A stretch of 64,000 nt of DNA from Mesorhizobium koreense. Its GTDB lineage: Bacteria > Pseudomonadota > Alphaproteobacteria > Rhizobiales > Rhizobiaceae. Position numbers and translations under genes: made by a program. The stretch spans positions 2,933,001 through 2,997,000 of the forward strand of contig NZ_CP134228.1 in the NCBI RefSeq assembly GCF_031656215.1. Direction: 5' to 3'. The notes under the pieces are model-generated. The model did not search any database, was not told the origin of the DNA, and was given only the letters and a program-made list of their open reading frames with translations. This document shows positions 1-10,393 of this stretch, in pieces. Every line of letters starts with the position of its first letter. Within the stretch, counting starts at the first letter, position 1.

Positions 1-152
1 ATAATTTAACCCGCCCAAAAGGAACTGATGCGGGTTTGGATAGCACGCCCGATCGCGTTACGGTTGTGATCGAAATGCCACAGACACATGTATTTTAATG
101 CTTATTGCATAGGCCGATCAGGTACGTTTGAAATATGCACCTGTGGTAGAGG

Positions 153-173
153 GCCGGCGCCTTGGGCGCCGGC
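153..173 (-). terminator. GC-rich hairpin downstream of ald
   Basis: A 9-bp perfect stem (153-161 with 165-173) and a 3-nt loop lie 14 nt past the stop codon of the minus-strand alanine dehydrogenase gene. It has the geometry of a transcription terminator or 3'-end stabiliser. No clear U-tract follows on the minus strand, so intrinsic termination is only a possibility. Confidence 0.4.
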
Positions 174-186
174 TCCCTGGCAGCCT

Positions 187-1302
187 TCAGGCCGCCAGCA
201 CCTTCTTCGGCTCGGCCAGTTCGTAGCCGAGTGCCTCGGCGACCGCCGCGTTGGTGATTCTGCCCTTGTGGACGTTAAGGCCGTTCCTCAGATGCGGGTC
301 GTCGACCAGCGCCTTCAGTCCTTTGTCGGCAAGTTGTAGGCCATAGCGCAGCGTCGCGTTGTTGAGCGCGTGCGCCGAGGTTACCGGCACGGCGCCCGGC
401 ATGTTGGCGACGCAATAGTGAATAATGCCGTCGACCTCGTAGGTCGGGTCGGAATGGGTGGTGGCGTGCGAGGTCTCGAAGCAGCCGCCCTGGTCGATGG
501 CGACGTCGACCAGCACCGAGCCCTTCTTCATGCCCGAGAGCATTTCGCGGGTGACCAACTTCGGCGCGGCGGCGCCGGGAATGAGTACTGCGCCGATCAC
601 GAGGTCGGCGGAAAAGCACTCTTCCTCCAGCGCTTCAACGGTCGAATAGCGCGTGTGGACGCGGCCGCCGAAAATATCGTCGAGTTGGCGCAGGCGCGGG
701 ATGGAGCGGTCGATGACGGTCACGTCGGCGCCAAGGCCAGCGGCCATCCGCGCCGCATGCAGCCCGACCACGCCGCCGCCGATCACCGCGACCTTGGCCG
801 GCAGCACGCCCGGCACGCCGCCAAGCAGCACGCCGCGCCCGCCATTAGCCTTCTGCAGCGCCGTGGCGCCGGCCTGGATTGAGAGCCGACCGGCAACCTC
901 GGACATCGGCGCGAGCAGCGGCAGGCCGCCGTGCTCGTCCGTCACGGTCTCGTAGGCGACGGCCGTGACGCCGGAGGAAAGCAGGCCCTTGGTCTGTTCG
1001 GGATCGGGCGCGAGGTGGAGGTAGGTGTAAAGGATCTGGCCCTCGCGAAGCTGCGCCCATTCGTTTGGCTGCGGCTCCTTCACCTTCACGACCATGTCGG
1101 ATTTCTGGAAGACCTCGGCTGCCTTCTCGGCGATCCGGGCACCGGCGGCGCGATAAGCATTGTCGTCGGCGCCGATACCGGCTCCGGCGCCAGTCTCGAC
1201 CAGCACTTCATGGCCGTGGGCCACATATTCGCGGACCGCGCCCGGCGTCAGGCCGACGCGGTATTCATGATTCTTGATTTCCTTCGGGCAACCGACACGC
1301 AT
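187..1302 (-). CDS. ald: Alanine dehydrogenase
   Basis: A 371-residue protein, the full family length. It catalyses reversible NAD-dependent oxidative deamination of L-alanine to pyruvate and ammonia in the cytoplasm. It opens with [17 protein letters not shown], the typical start of this family, where the Lys and Arg contact substrate. A Rossmann motif [14 protein letters not shown] lies near residue 175, followed by VTVID. The C-terminal part contains the family stretch [15 protein letters not shown]. An upstream GGAGGAG ribosome site supports the chosen ATG. It is divergent from an Lrp/AsnC-type regulator gene across 150 bp, a common arrangement in which the regulator controls ald in response to alanine. 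That regulatory link is inferred from position. Confidence 0.96.
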   Translation of the reverse strand: MRVGCPKEIKNHEYRVGLTPGAVREYVAHGHEVLVETGAGAGIGADDNAYRAAGARIAEKAAEVFQKSDMVVKVKEPQPNEWAQLREGQILYTYLHLAPDPEQTKGLLSSGVTAVAYETVTDEHGGLPLLAPMSEVAGRLSIQAGATALQKANGGRGVLLGGVPGVLPAKVAVIGGGVVGLHAARMAAGLGADVTVIDRSIPRLRQLDDIFGGRVHTRYSTVEALEEECFSADLVIGAVLIPGAAAPKLVTREMLSGMKKGSVLVDVAIDQGGCFETSHATTHSDPTYEVDGIIHYCVANMPGAVPVTSAHALNNATLRYGLQLADKGLKALVDDPHLRNGLNVHKGRITNAAVAEALGYELAEPKKVLAA

Positions 1303-1452
1303 GTGCTCCTCCTATCGCGAGCGGCATTCTTGGAATGTAGCCAAGTGAACCACAAAACCCGTCGAACGTGTTTGCGAAATCGGTTGTAAGAGAGCGCTCG
1401 CTTCGATAAAGTTTGCGTAACGTGTCGGTACAGTCAAAGAAATCACGAATAA

Positions 1453-1926
1453 ATGGCTTTAGACAGGATCGATATCGCTATCCTCGACACGCTCCAGAAG
1501 GACGGCCGCATCTCCAACGCCGCGCTGGCCGAGAAAGTCGGCCTGTCGCAATCGGCCTGCTCGCGTCGGCTCGATATCCTTGAAAACACCGGCGTCATCC
1601 TCGGCTATCACGCGCAGCTTTCCAACGGCGCGCTGTCGCACCGGATGACGGTGATCGTGCACATCTCGCTCTCGGGCCAGTTCGAGAAATCGCTGACCGA
1701 TTTCGAGGCGGCGGTGAAGCGCTGCCCGAATGTGCTTTCCTGCCATCTGATGTCCGGCGAGTACGATTACATATTGAGGATCGCCGCCCGCGACCTCGAG
1801 GATTATGAGCGCATCCATAAGCAATGGCTTTCCGCCATGCCGCACGTCACCAAGATCAACTCCTCTTTCGCGTTGCGGGAGGTGATCGACCGCACAGCCG
1901 TCGGCATCGACCCGGCAGTGGCGTAA
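1453..1926 (+). CDS. Lrp/AsnC family transcriptional regulator, probable ald regulator
   Basis: 157 residues, the standard size for the family. An N-terminal winged helix-turn-helix (about residues 4-55, including DIAILDTLQKDGRISNAALA) is followed by a C-terminal RAM/ACT-like effector-binding domain (about 65-150, with LSCHLMSGEYDYILR). Such proteins assemble into octamers and change DNA binding when an amino acid binds. Its divergence from ald suggests an AldR-type activator or repressor responding to alanine. No operator was assigned in the shared intergenic region, so the regulatory role is inference. Confidence 0.92.
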   Translation: MALDRIDIAILDTLQKDGRISNAALAEKVGLSQSACSRRLDILENTGVILGYHAQLSNGALSHRMTVIVHISLSGQFEKSLTDFEAAVKRCPNVLSCHLMSGEYDYILRIAARDLEDYERIHKQWLSAMPHVTKINSSFALREVIDRTAVGIDPAVA

Positions 1927-2001
1927 GACAGGACGGGTTCAGGGATCGATCTTTAACGATCGGACTTTCCTGCCGTATACTCCGGCACGAGAGGGTCCCG
2001 C

Positions 2002-3288
2002 ATGAACCAGCAGTCTTCGCCCCATCAAGTAGTCCCCCATCAGATCGTTATTGTCGGCGCCGGCTTCGGTGGACTGGAAACCGCCTACCGCCTTGCGGGT
2101 GCGCCCGTTGGTATAACCATCGTCGACCGGCGCAATCACCACCTCTTCCAGCCTTTGCTCTATCAGGTCGCCACCTCTTCGCTTGCGCCATCGGAGATCG
2201 CCTGGCCGGTACGTTTTCTCTTTCGAGGGCGGCGGGACGTGACGACGCTGCTGGGAACAGTCACCGGCGTGGACCCGGATAGGAAGGTGGTGCTGCTTGA
2301 GGACGGCTCGCGGCTTCACTACGACACGCTGGTGCTCGCCACGGGATCGCGGCATGCCTATTTCGGCCATGACGAGTGGGAGCCCTTCGCGCCCGGCCTG
2401 AAGACGCTCGAAGATGCGACGGCCATACGCCGGCGGTTGCTGGTCGCCTTCGAGCAGGCGGAGCGGGAAACCGACCCAAAGGCGCGCGCGGCTTTGCTGA
2501 CTTTCGCGATCGTCGGCGGCGGTCCGACCGGCGTGGAACTCGCCGGCACGATCGCGGAGCTCGCCCGCGACACGCTGAGGCGGGATTTCCGGCATATCGA
2601 CACCGGCGAAGCGCACGTCGTGCTGATCGAGGCTGGTCCTCGGCTGTTGGGCGGTTTCGCCGAGGATTTGTCGGCATATGCGTTGAAGGCTCTGCAAAGG
2701 CTGGGTGTCACGGTCGAGCTCGGCCAGGCTGTATCGGATTGCAGTACGGAAGGGGTCGTATTCGCCGGAAGATCCCTGCCTGCCAGGACGATCATCTGGG
2801 CCGCCGGTGTGCAGGCATCGCCGGCAGCCGCATGGCTCAAGGCACCGGCCGACCGGGCAGGCCGCGTCGAGGTGCAATCCGACCTGACGGCACCCGGGCA
2901 CCCTGATGTCTTCGTGATCGGAGACACGGCTCGCGTGAATGCACCCGACGGAACGCCGGTTCCAGGCGTTGCGCCAACCGCCAAGCAGGAAGGACGCTAT
3001 ATCGCCGCCGTCATCCGCGCACGCCTCGAAGGCAATACGGCGCCCGGTCCGTTCGCCTATAGCAATCCCGGCAGCCTGGCGACAATCGGCAAGCGTGCCG
3101 CCGTCGTCGATTTCGGCTGGATCAAGCTCACCGGCCGGATAGCCTGGTGGATCTGGGGCATCGCCCACATCTATTTTTTGATCGGTCTGCGCAATCGTCT
3201 GACCGTCGCGCTGAGCTGGTTGTGGATCTACACCACAGGCCAGCGCAGCGCCCGCCTCATCACCCAGCACGGCGCGGAGACCCGCTGA
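2002..3288 (+). CDS. ndh: Type II NADH dehydrogenase (NDH-2-like FAD/NAD oxidoreductase)
   Basis: 428 residues. Two dinucleotide-binding motifs are visible: [16 protein letters not shown] near residue 15 for FAD, and [18 protein letters not shown] near residue 170 for NADH. The second FAD contact is the VFVIGDTA stretch near residue 305. The C-terminus is amphipathic to hydrophobic ([16 protein letters not shown]), the membrane-anchoring region typical of this family. It should transfer electrons from NADH to quinone at the inner face of the cytoplasmic membrane without pumping protons. It stands alone, followed after about 100 bp by the nucleotidase gene. Confidence 0.92.
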   Translation: MNQQSSPHQVVPHQIVIVGAGFGGLETAYRLAGAPVGITIVDRRNHHLFQPLLYQVATSSLAPSEIAWPVRFLFRGRRDVTTLLGTVTGVDPDRKVVLLEDGSRLHYDTLVLATGSRHAYFGHDEWEPFAPGLKTLEDATAIRRRLLVAFEQAERETDPKARAALLTFAIVGGGPTGVELAGTIAELARDTLRRDFRHIDTGEAHVVLIEAGPRLLGGFAEDLSAYALKALQRLGVTVELGQAVSDCSTEGVVFAGRSLPARTIIWAAGVQASPAAAWLKAPADRAGRVEVQSDLTAPGHPDVFVIGDTARVNAPDGTPVPGVAPTAKQEGRYIAAVIRARLEGNTAPGPFAYSNPGSLATIGKRAAVVDFGWIKLTGRIAWWIWGIAHIYFLIGLRNRLTVALSWLWIYTTGQRSARLITQHGAETR

Positions 3289-3388
3289 CCACGCGTCATT
3301 CTGCTGTCACCTGTTGCTGCTGGACTCCGCCGGGTTTTGGCGCAACAGTCCGGCTGCGCACACGCGTGCAACCATTCGGGAGGAGAAG

Positions 3389-5371
<1,983 letters not shown>

Positions 5372-5564
5372 CCGGCATCGCATTTCTTCCCTCAAGAGGG
5401 CGCGTCCGGAGCAGCCATTGGGTACGATAGCCGGTTACGCGCTCCCCGCGAGGCCGTGCATCCGGCTTACTGTCCTTTTAGCCTACGCTCACCCTCTTGT
5501 TTATGAGGCGAATGCCATTCAAATACGTATCGGGCAACAGCGGGCAATCCGATGCGAGTAATTC

Positions 5565-5786
5565 ATGGCCACTGCGAAGATCAACGCACCGACCAGACAT
5601 CCGGAAGACCTGCTTTATCTGACGGAATGCCGTCTGGCGCTCGAGCCGTCGCTCACCGGCCTTGCAGAGATCGCGATCAAGGCCGGCTGGCCTCCGAAGG
5701 CCGTTAGCTATTCCCTGATGATCCTTTCCGCCGAGATGCTGCGGCAGCATTCGAGTGACGAGCAGCAGCAAGTGGACGTTAATTGA
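5565..5786 (+). CDS. Small hypothetical protein upstream of MOSC gene
   Basis: 73 residues, predicted soluble, with no signal peptide or recognised motif. Its stop codon overlaps the next start by one base (TGATG), so it is probably translationally coupled to the MOSC-domain gene. The composition (many Ala, Leu and Glu; QQQ near the end) suggests a helical protein. I do not recognise its family. The coupling is the main argument that it is a real gene. Confidence 0.55.
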   Translation: MATAKINAPTRHPEDLLYLTECRLALEPSLTGLAEIAIKAGWPPKAVSYSLMILSAEMLRQHSSDEQQQVDVN

Positions 5787-6493
5787 TGCCGGGACAGCCA
5801 GGGGAAGCTTTTGAAATCGTCGAGTTGCGCACCGGCCGGGTGGCGCCGCTCGGACCTGCCGGTGTGCCGAGCGGCATCGACAAGCAGCAGGTGGACGGGC
5901 CGGTCGCGGCCGGTCCCCTCGGGCTCGAGGGTGACCAGCACGGCGACCAGAAGAACCATGGCGGCCCCCACAAGGCGCTCCATGCCTACGCGCTAGCGCA
6001 TCTGCCGCTTTGGGCCGCCGAATTGCCGCACCGGGCCGATTGCTTCCGCCCCGGCGCCTTCGGCGAGAATCTGGTCGTTGCCGGCGCAACCGAGGCCGAT
6101 TTCTGCCTCGGCGACCGCTGGAGGATCGGGTCGGCGCTGGCGGAGGTCAGCCAGGCCCGGCAGCCATGCTGGAGGCTGAACCTGCGTTTCGACCTGCCCG
6201 ACATGGCGCGCCGCGTCCAGGAGACGGGCCGCAGCGGCTGGTATTTCCGCGTGATCGAGCCTGGCGTCATTGCCGCCGGCGACCGTGGCGCGCTGGCGGA
6301 GCGGCCGCATCCTGAATGGACACTCCACCGGGTTTCGCATCTTCTCTATCACGATCGGATGAACCGCCCCGCACTGGAGGAACTGGCCGCACTGCCGGGC
6401 TTGACGGAAAGTTGGCAGCGTCTCGTCGATGCGCGGCTCGCTTCCGGGCAGACCGAAAACTGGTCGCGCCGTCTGGAGACGCCGAAGATATGA
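5786..6493 (+). CDS. MOSC domain-containing protein (YiiM-like)
   Basis: 235 residues. The MOSC domain spans about residues 40-165, with GLEGDQHGDQKNHGG and the cysteine-containing ARQPCWRL near residue 130, which corresponds to the catalytic or cofactor-sulfur Cys of the family. YiiM-type proteins use a molybdenum cofactor to reduce N-hydroxylated bases such as 6-hydroxylaminopurine. The C-terminal tail (HRVSHLLYHD) matches the YiiM 3-alpha extension. The ATG at 5786 was preferred over an upstream TTG because it overlaps the preceding stop. Substrate identity is inferred from the family. Confidence 0.85.
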   Translation: MPGQPGEAFEIVELRTGRVAPLGPAGVPSGIDKQQVDGPVAAGPLGLEGDQHGDQKNHGGPHKALHAYALAHLPLWAAELPHRADCFRPGAFGENLVVAGATEADFCLGDRWRIGSALAEVSQARQPCWRLNLRFDLPDMARRVQETGRSGWYFRVIEPGVIAAGDRGALAERPHPEWTLHRVSHLLYHDRMNRPALEELAALPGLTESWQRLVDARLASGQTENWSRRLETPKI

Positions 6494-6557
6494 GGCGGAA
6501 CGAAAGCCGTCCGCTGCCGTTGAAGAACCGATCCATTGACCAAGCAAGGAATTTGCC

Positions 6558-6872
6558 ATGGCATCGGCGCTCACACGCTTTCGCGAAGACCTCCACGACG
6601 ACATGCAGGACCAGGTCGCCCGGCTCACCCGTGAGGTTTCTTCCCTCAGGAAGATGGTCTCCAGGCAAGGACAAGCGGCCTATGCCGACGCCCGTGACGG
6701 CGCCGGCGATCTCTATGACGATCTGTGGGAGCGCGTTCAGGACGCCATGCCGGATATCCGTCGCGGCGCACGGCGGGCGCGCGATACCGCCCGCGACAAT
6801 CCGGTCGTCACGGCTGCGGTCGCCGTCGGAGTGATTGGGCTGCTCGCGGTTCTCCTGACAAGACGTTCGTAG
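6558..6872 (+). CDS. DUF883/ElaB-YqjD-like small membrane-anchored protein
   Basis: 104 residues. A long charged helical region (about 1-80) is followed by one C-terminal hydrophobic segment (VVTAAVAVGVIGLLAVLL) and a short basic tail. This is the layout of ElaB/YqjD/DUF883 proteins, which are tail-anchored in the inner membrane and have been linked to ribosome binding in stationary phase. A DNPVVTAAVAVG stretch before the membrane segment is typical of the group. It stands alone after the MOSC gene. The function is a family-level suggestion only. Confidence 0.75.
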   Translation: MASALTRFREDLHDDMQDQVARLTREVSSLRKMVSRQGQAAYADARDGAGDLYDDLWERVQDAMPDIRRGARRARDTARDNPVVTAAVAVGVIGLLAVLLTRRS

Positions 6873-6905
6873 GTTGGGGCGTTCGTAAGTTGGGGCGTTC
6901 GTAGA
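6865..6905 (+). repeat. 16-bp tandem repeat, about 2.5 copies
   Basis: Two consecutive units starting at 6865 and 6881 differ at one base and a third partial copy starts at 6897. The array begins in the last codons of the DUF883-like gene and runs into the intergenic region. Replication slippage is the simplest explanation. Confidence 0.7.
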
Positions 6906-7053
6906 TCGCGCCCGCACCATTGCGGTTTGTCACCAACGACGGAGATGCGGCTTTCGACGCATTGACCCCGTGATCGGTTCGTGTCGTATGTTTTCCTGGT
7001 CGGCGGGTGTGAATACCGTTTGCGATCATGGAAATCCGCGGTAGGGGCCGCTC

Positions 7054-7806
7054 TTGACGAAAGTCGTCCTTGTCATCGGCAGTGCTCCGGAAGCCGTCCG
7101 GGCGCAGGAGTTCGATACGCGCCACATCGATCAGATCGTGGCCATCAACAATGCCTGGCGGGTTCGGCCCGACTGGACGCATCTGGTCCATCCGGAGGAC
7201 TTTCCCGAGGAACGGCGGCCACGCCCGGCAACCGGCCAGCGAACCGTGACGTTCGAGGACTACGTGCCGGCCAACAACCGTTTTGGCGGGATCGTCTATG
7301 CCGGCGGCACGATGGTGTTCTCGGCCGCGTATTGGGTGCTGGACGCGCTTCGGCCCGATATCATGGCCTTCTGCGGTTGCGACATGATCTATGACCGACG
7401 CGCCGGCCCTTCGCATTTCTACGGTTTCGGGCAGGCGGACCCGCTGCGGCCGGACCCCACCCTGCAAAGCCTTGAGGCCAAGGCGAACCGCCTGGCGATC
7501 CTGGCGGCCGCGGAGAATTGCCTGTGCGTCAACCTTTCCGGGCTGCCGCAAAGCCGGCTGACCTTTCCGAGGATGGAGCCGGCCTTGCTCGCGGGAGATC
7601 TCGCGGCATTCCACCGCATCGGCCTCGCCCGGATGCGCGCCTGCATCGCGGAGACGGCGCGGGCCGAAGTCGCCGCGCTGGAGGCACGGCAGAACATCTT
7701 CGTGCCGGCGGGCGACTACTGGAAATCGCCAAGTAAGCTCGACGCGGGTATTCTTTCGTCGATAGACAGGCTCTGGCTGGAGGCCCTTGCAGCGCCGGCG
7801 GTTTGA
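7054..7806 (+). CDS. Hypothetical protein, possible nucleotide-binding or glycosyltransferase-like fold
   Basis: 250 residues starting with TTG. The N-terminus KVVLVIGSAPEAV looks like a strand followed by a glycine-rich turn, as in Rossmann-type folds, and there is a second strand-turn-like element at MAFCGCDMIYD. The remainder contains HFYGFGQADPLRPD and a helical C-terminus. The layout recalls proteins annotated as DUF115/sialyltransferase-like, but no diagnostic motif is complete, so I assign no function. It is a single gene, with the tRNA-Arg gene following on the other strand. Confidence 0.7.
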   Translation: MTKVVLVIGSAPEAVRAQEFDTRHIDQIVAINNAWRVRPDWTHLVHPEDFPEERRPRPATGQRTVTFEDYVPANNRFGGIVYAGGTMVFSAAYWVLDALRPDIMAFCGCDMIYDRRAGPSHFYGFGQADPLRPDPTLQSLEAKANRLAILAAAENCLCVNLSGLPQSRLTFPRMEPALLAGDLAAFHRIGLARMRACIAETARAEVAALEARQNIFVPAGDYWKSPSKLDAGILSSIDRLWLEALAAPAV

Positions 7807-7889
7807 CTGACTCTCTTCAGTGCCTCAAGGGCCGCAAAAGGTTCCTGGCGATCCTTACCTGGCTTCCGACTGTAAATTATTGAAAAATA

Positions 7890-7966
7890 TGGCGATCCCG
7901 GCAGGATTCGAACCTGCGACCATCGGCTTAGAAGGCCGGTGCTCTATCCAACTGAGCTACGGGACC
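7890..7966 (-). tRNA. tRNA-Arg (anticodon TCT)
   Basis: Read on the minus strand, the gene starts GGTCCCG and ends with a complementary acceptor strand (one G-U pair) plus an encoded CCA. The D arm (GCTCAGTTGG), T arm (GGTTCGAATCC) and a seven-base anticodon loop CTTCTAA with TCT at positions 34-36 are all present. A short T-rich run follows the CCA and may act as the terminator. Confidence 0.97.
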
Positions 7967-8007
7967 GTTTGCTCGGGGCCGAACCTTTGGCCGGACGTCA
8001 GCCGCGC

Positions 8008-8313
8008 TCAATGCGTCCACGGCGTCTTGCGGTCATAGCGGAAATTGTCGGAGTAGGAAATCTGCCGGCGTTTCGCCTCGTTGGGCAGTTCCACCCGATA
8101 GGGGATGCCGTTCCGTTCGGCGTAGGTGACGGCTTCCTCGCGCGTGGCGAATTTCAGCTTGATCTGGCTCTTCATGTCGCCGGAAGTCGTATAGCCCATC
8201 AGAGGGTCGATCTTGCGCGGCTTCTCGGGATCGAATTCGAGCAGCCAGTAGCCGGTCTTGGCCTTTCCCGATTGCATGGCGGTCCGGGCGGGACTGTAAA
8301 TGCGCGCAGACAT
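8008..8313 (-). CDS. ETC complex I subunit family protein (NDUFS4-like)
   Basis: 101 residues after choosing the ATG at 8313, which has a GAGGGAAAG ribosome site. It contains MSARIYSPARTAMQSG, the WLLEF strand, and GYTTSGDM followed by FATREEAVTYAERNG. These mark the family of the 18-kDa accessory subunit of complex I (mitochondrial NDUFS4), which occurs in alphaproteobacteria. It should help assemble or stabilise the NADH-binding arm of respiratory complex I. It lies 20 bp downstream of tRNA-Pro in the same direction, and may share its transcript. Confidence 0.9.
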   Translation of the reverse strand: MSARIYSPARTAMQSGKAKTGYWLLEFDPEKPRKIDPLMGYTTSGDMKSQIKLKFATREEAVTYAERNGIPYRVELPNEAKRRQISYSDNFRYDRKTPWTH

Positions 8314-8333
8314 CTTTCCCTCGTTCAATCCGT

Positions 8334-8414
<81 letters not shown>

Positions 8415-8422
8415 GCCGGAAG

Positions 8423-8451
8423 CCCTAGAAGATCAAGGCTTTGGAGGCAAG
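8423..8451 (-). promoter_or_regulatory. Putative element-borne promoter for tRNA-Pro
   Basis: On the minus strand CTTGCC and CTAGGG are separated by 17 bp, with the second hexamer ending 12 bp before the tRNA 5' end. This fits the alphaproteobacterial sigma-70 pattern CTTGAC-N17-CTATAT imperfectly. Because the element inserted at the 5' side of the tRNA, this sequence must supply the promoter unless a distant one reads through. Confidence 0.45.
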
Positions 8452-8470
8452 AGGCTTCCGAAGCCTTTTT
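8452..8470 (+). terminator. Hairpin with T-run inside the left end
   Basis: A 6-bp stem with a 3-nt loop (8452-8466) is followed by five T residues in total on the plus strand. It resembles an intrinsic terminator for rightward transcription entering the element. It could alternatively be part of an integrase-binding arm. Confidence 0.4.
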
Positions 8471-8478
8471 CGTGGAAA

Positions 8479-8558
8479 CGGAACAAACGGTATCCGTATG
8501 CGGCTGAAATAACCAAAATCCGCATACGCAACCGCATACGTGCTCCCGGTTTGTTCCG
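8479..8558. repeat. Dyad with repeated nonamers near attL, possible integrase/excisionase arm sites
   Basis: A 12-bp sequence at 8479-8490 is repeated in inverted orientation at 8547-8558 with one mismatch. Between them CCGTATGCGG (8494-8503) is the inverse of two direct copies of CCGCATACG (8520-8528 and 8532-8540). Clusters of short direct and inverted sites about 60-150 bp from an att core are typical arm-type sites for tyrosine integrases. An operator is the alternative. Confidence 0.5.
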
Positions 8559-8649
8559 TCTCGCCATGCATCAAGTAATTTGAACGACACGCCGATATAA
8601 TTCAATTTTCTTCAATTTATCGCTTGCGCCGCGATTCGCGTTGTGAGAC

Positions 8650-8671
8650 ACTAGTTTAAAGTTGAACTAGT
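8650..8671. promoter_or_regulatory. Dyad before the portal gene
   Basis: ACTAGTT at 8650-8656 is mirrored by AACTAGT at 8665-8671, ending 13 bp before the first structural gene. This is a plausible operator for the structural operon. The surrounding 8560-8684 region is AT-rich compared with its neighbours, as promoters often are. Confidence 0.4.
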
Positions 8672-8684
8672 GAAGTCATAGCAT

Positions 8685-9881
8685 TTGAGTGTCCTTTCCC
8701 TTGTGAGGGAAGTGTTTGGTAGGCCGATCGAAAAGAAGTCGATCGGCCTATCTGACTCTTCCATCTTCGAAATCTTCGGAAGTTCCGCTTCTACACTGTC
8801 CGGCCCGGCTATCGGTCCTGACACGGCGATGAAGGTTCCTGCCGTTCGGCTCGCCGTCACGCTGATTTCGGAAATGGTCGGCGCATTGCCCTGCAAGGTC
8901 TATGACGCGGCGACCAAAGAAGCCGCGAAGGATCATCCGACCTATCGCCTTATCCATGATGAACCGAACAGTTTCACCGGAGCGGAAGAGTTCCGGGCGG
9001 CGCTCACCCGTGACGCCCTTCTGACCGGCTATGGCTATGCTTTCGTCAACCGCGTTGACGGGCGGCCGATCGAACTCTTGCGGCTCGATCCGAACGCCGT
9101 GACCACGCAATACGACACGGCGACCGGCGAGCCGTTCTTTACGGTTCCGGCAAAGGGTGGCGGCACCATTACCTATACCCACGACGATATCATGCGCATT
9201 CGTGCGCCGGGCGGTTGCTCGCCCATCGTTCACGGCCGCGAGGCCATCGCCCTGGCCCTTGTCATGGAACAATGGGCTTCCAAGCTCTTCGGCAACGGCG
9301 CACGTCCTTCCGGCTTGCTTATGTCGGAAAAGGCCCTTGGCGACGATGCAAAGGCGAAGATCGCCGCAAGCTGGAATGCAAAGTTCGGCCCCGGCGGTTC
9401 CGGCGGCACGGCGGTCCTTGATGAGAAGATGGACTGGCGCGCGATCACCCTCAATTCCACCGACGCCCAGTTCATTGAATCCCGCCGCTTTCAGATCGGC
9501 GAGATTGCCCGGCTCTTCGGCGTGCCGGTCACGATGCTGCAAGACCTGTCTGCCGGCATCAAGTCCAATGTCGAAGAACAGAACCTACAGTTCCTTACCG
9601 ACACGCTTGCCCCGTGGCTTTCCATTTGGTCGCGGGCATACGGCCGCGCTCTGTTTTCTCCTTCGGAGCGCGGCCGCTTCTATTGCGAGTTCACGACCGA
9701 CGCCCTGCTTGTCGCCGACACGGCGGCACGCGCCACGGCATACGGTCAGTATCGGTCCATGGGCGTCATGACGGCGAATGAAGTCCGCGCCGGTCTCAAT
9801 CTGCCGGCGCACCCGGACGGCGACACGCTGGAAAATCCCTACACCACGACCGGCACCATGCCGGCGAAGGAAGCCGCATGA
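8685..9881 (+). CDS. Phage portal protein, HK97 family
   Basis: 398 residues, a normal length for HK97-type portals, starting with TTG. Typical features include the N-terminal VREVFGRP, then AVRLAVTLISEMVGALPCKVYD near residue 55, and PGGCSPIVHGREAI plus RLFGVPVTMLQDLS in the second half. It forms the dodecameric ring at one capsid vertex through which DNA is packaged and to which the connector binds. It is first in the structural operon, and its stop overlaps the protease start by 4 bp (ATGA). In most related phages the terminase genes precede it. Here they lie 6 kb downstream. Confidence 0.93.
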   Translation: MSVLSLVREVFGRPIEKKSIGLSDSSIFEIFGSSASTLSGPAIGPDTAMKVPAVRLAVTLISEMVGALPCKVYDAATKEAAKDHPTYRLIHDEPNSFTGAEEFRAALTRDALLTGYGYAFVNRVDGRPIELLRLDPNAVTTQYDTATGEPFFTVPAKGGGTITYTHDDIMRIRAPGGCSPIVHGREAIALALVMEQWASKLFGNGARPSGLLMSEKALGDDAKAKIAASWNAKFGPGGSGGTAVLDEKMDWRAITLNSTDAQFIESRRFQIGEIARLFGVPVTMLQDLSAGIKSNVEEQNLQFLTDTLAPWLSIWSRAYGRALFSPSERGRFYCEFTTDALLVADTAARATAYGQYRSMGVMTANEVRAGLNLPAHPDGDTLENPYTTTGTMPAKEAA

Positions 9882-10393
9882 CGGACCGCCTTATCCTCGA
9901 AACGAAGTTTGCCGTCACCGATGCCGGAGAGATCGAGGCCCTTGCATGGCCCTTTGATACGCCGGATCGCGTCGGCGACATGATCCAGAAGGGCGCGTTC
10001 GCCAACGTCAATCTGCCGCTCACCATGCTCTTCGGCCATGATCAAAACGATCCGGTCGGCGTGTGGACGGAAGCGATCGAAGCACCGGACGGCTTGCGCT
10101 TGAAGGGTAAGCTTCTGGTCGATGACGTTGCTCGCGCCCGCGAAGTCCGCGCCTTGGTGAAGTCCGGTGCGGTTCGGGGCATCTCGATCGGCTTCGTTAC
10201 CCGTAAGGCTACCCCCAGGACGGGCGGCCGCACGATTACCAATCTCGAATTGCTGGAGGCATCGCTTGTCGCGATCCCCATGCACCCCGGCGCTCGCGTC
10301 ACTAGCGCGAAGTCGGCAGTCAAGGCGCTCGCGATTGCCGACGCCATCAACCGCGCCACGGCGCATTTCTCGCAAAGGAACTATCGAGCATGA
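9878..10393 (+). CDS. Prohead maturation protease, HK97 family (U35)
   Basis: 171 residues. FGHDQNDPVG carries the catalytic His, and VRGISIGF the catalytic Ser, as in HK97 gp4-like serine proteases of the assemblin fold. The beginning (MTDRLILETKFAVTDAG) and GWPFDTPDRVGD-like turn (here AWPFDTPDRVGD) are typical. It cleaves the scaffold part of the capsid protein and itself during head maturation. It overlaps the portal and capsid genes by 4 bp on each side, so the three should be translated together. Confidence 0.93.
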   Translation: MTDRLILETKFAVTDAGEIEALAWPFDTPDRVGDMIQKGAFANVNLPLTMLFGHDQNDPVGVWTEAIEAPDGLRLKGKLLVDDVARAREVRALVKSGAVRGISIGFVTRKATPRTGGRTITNLELLEASLVAIPMHPGARVTSAKSAVKALAIADAINRATAHFSQRNYRA

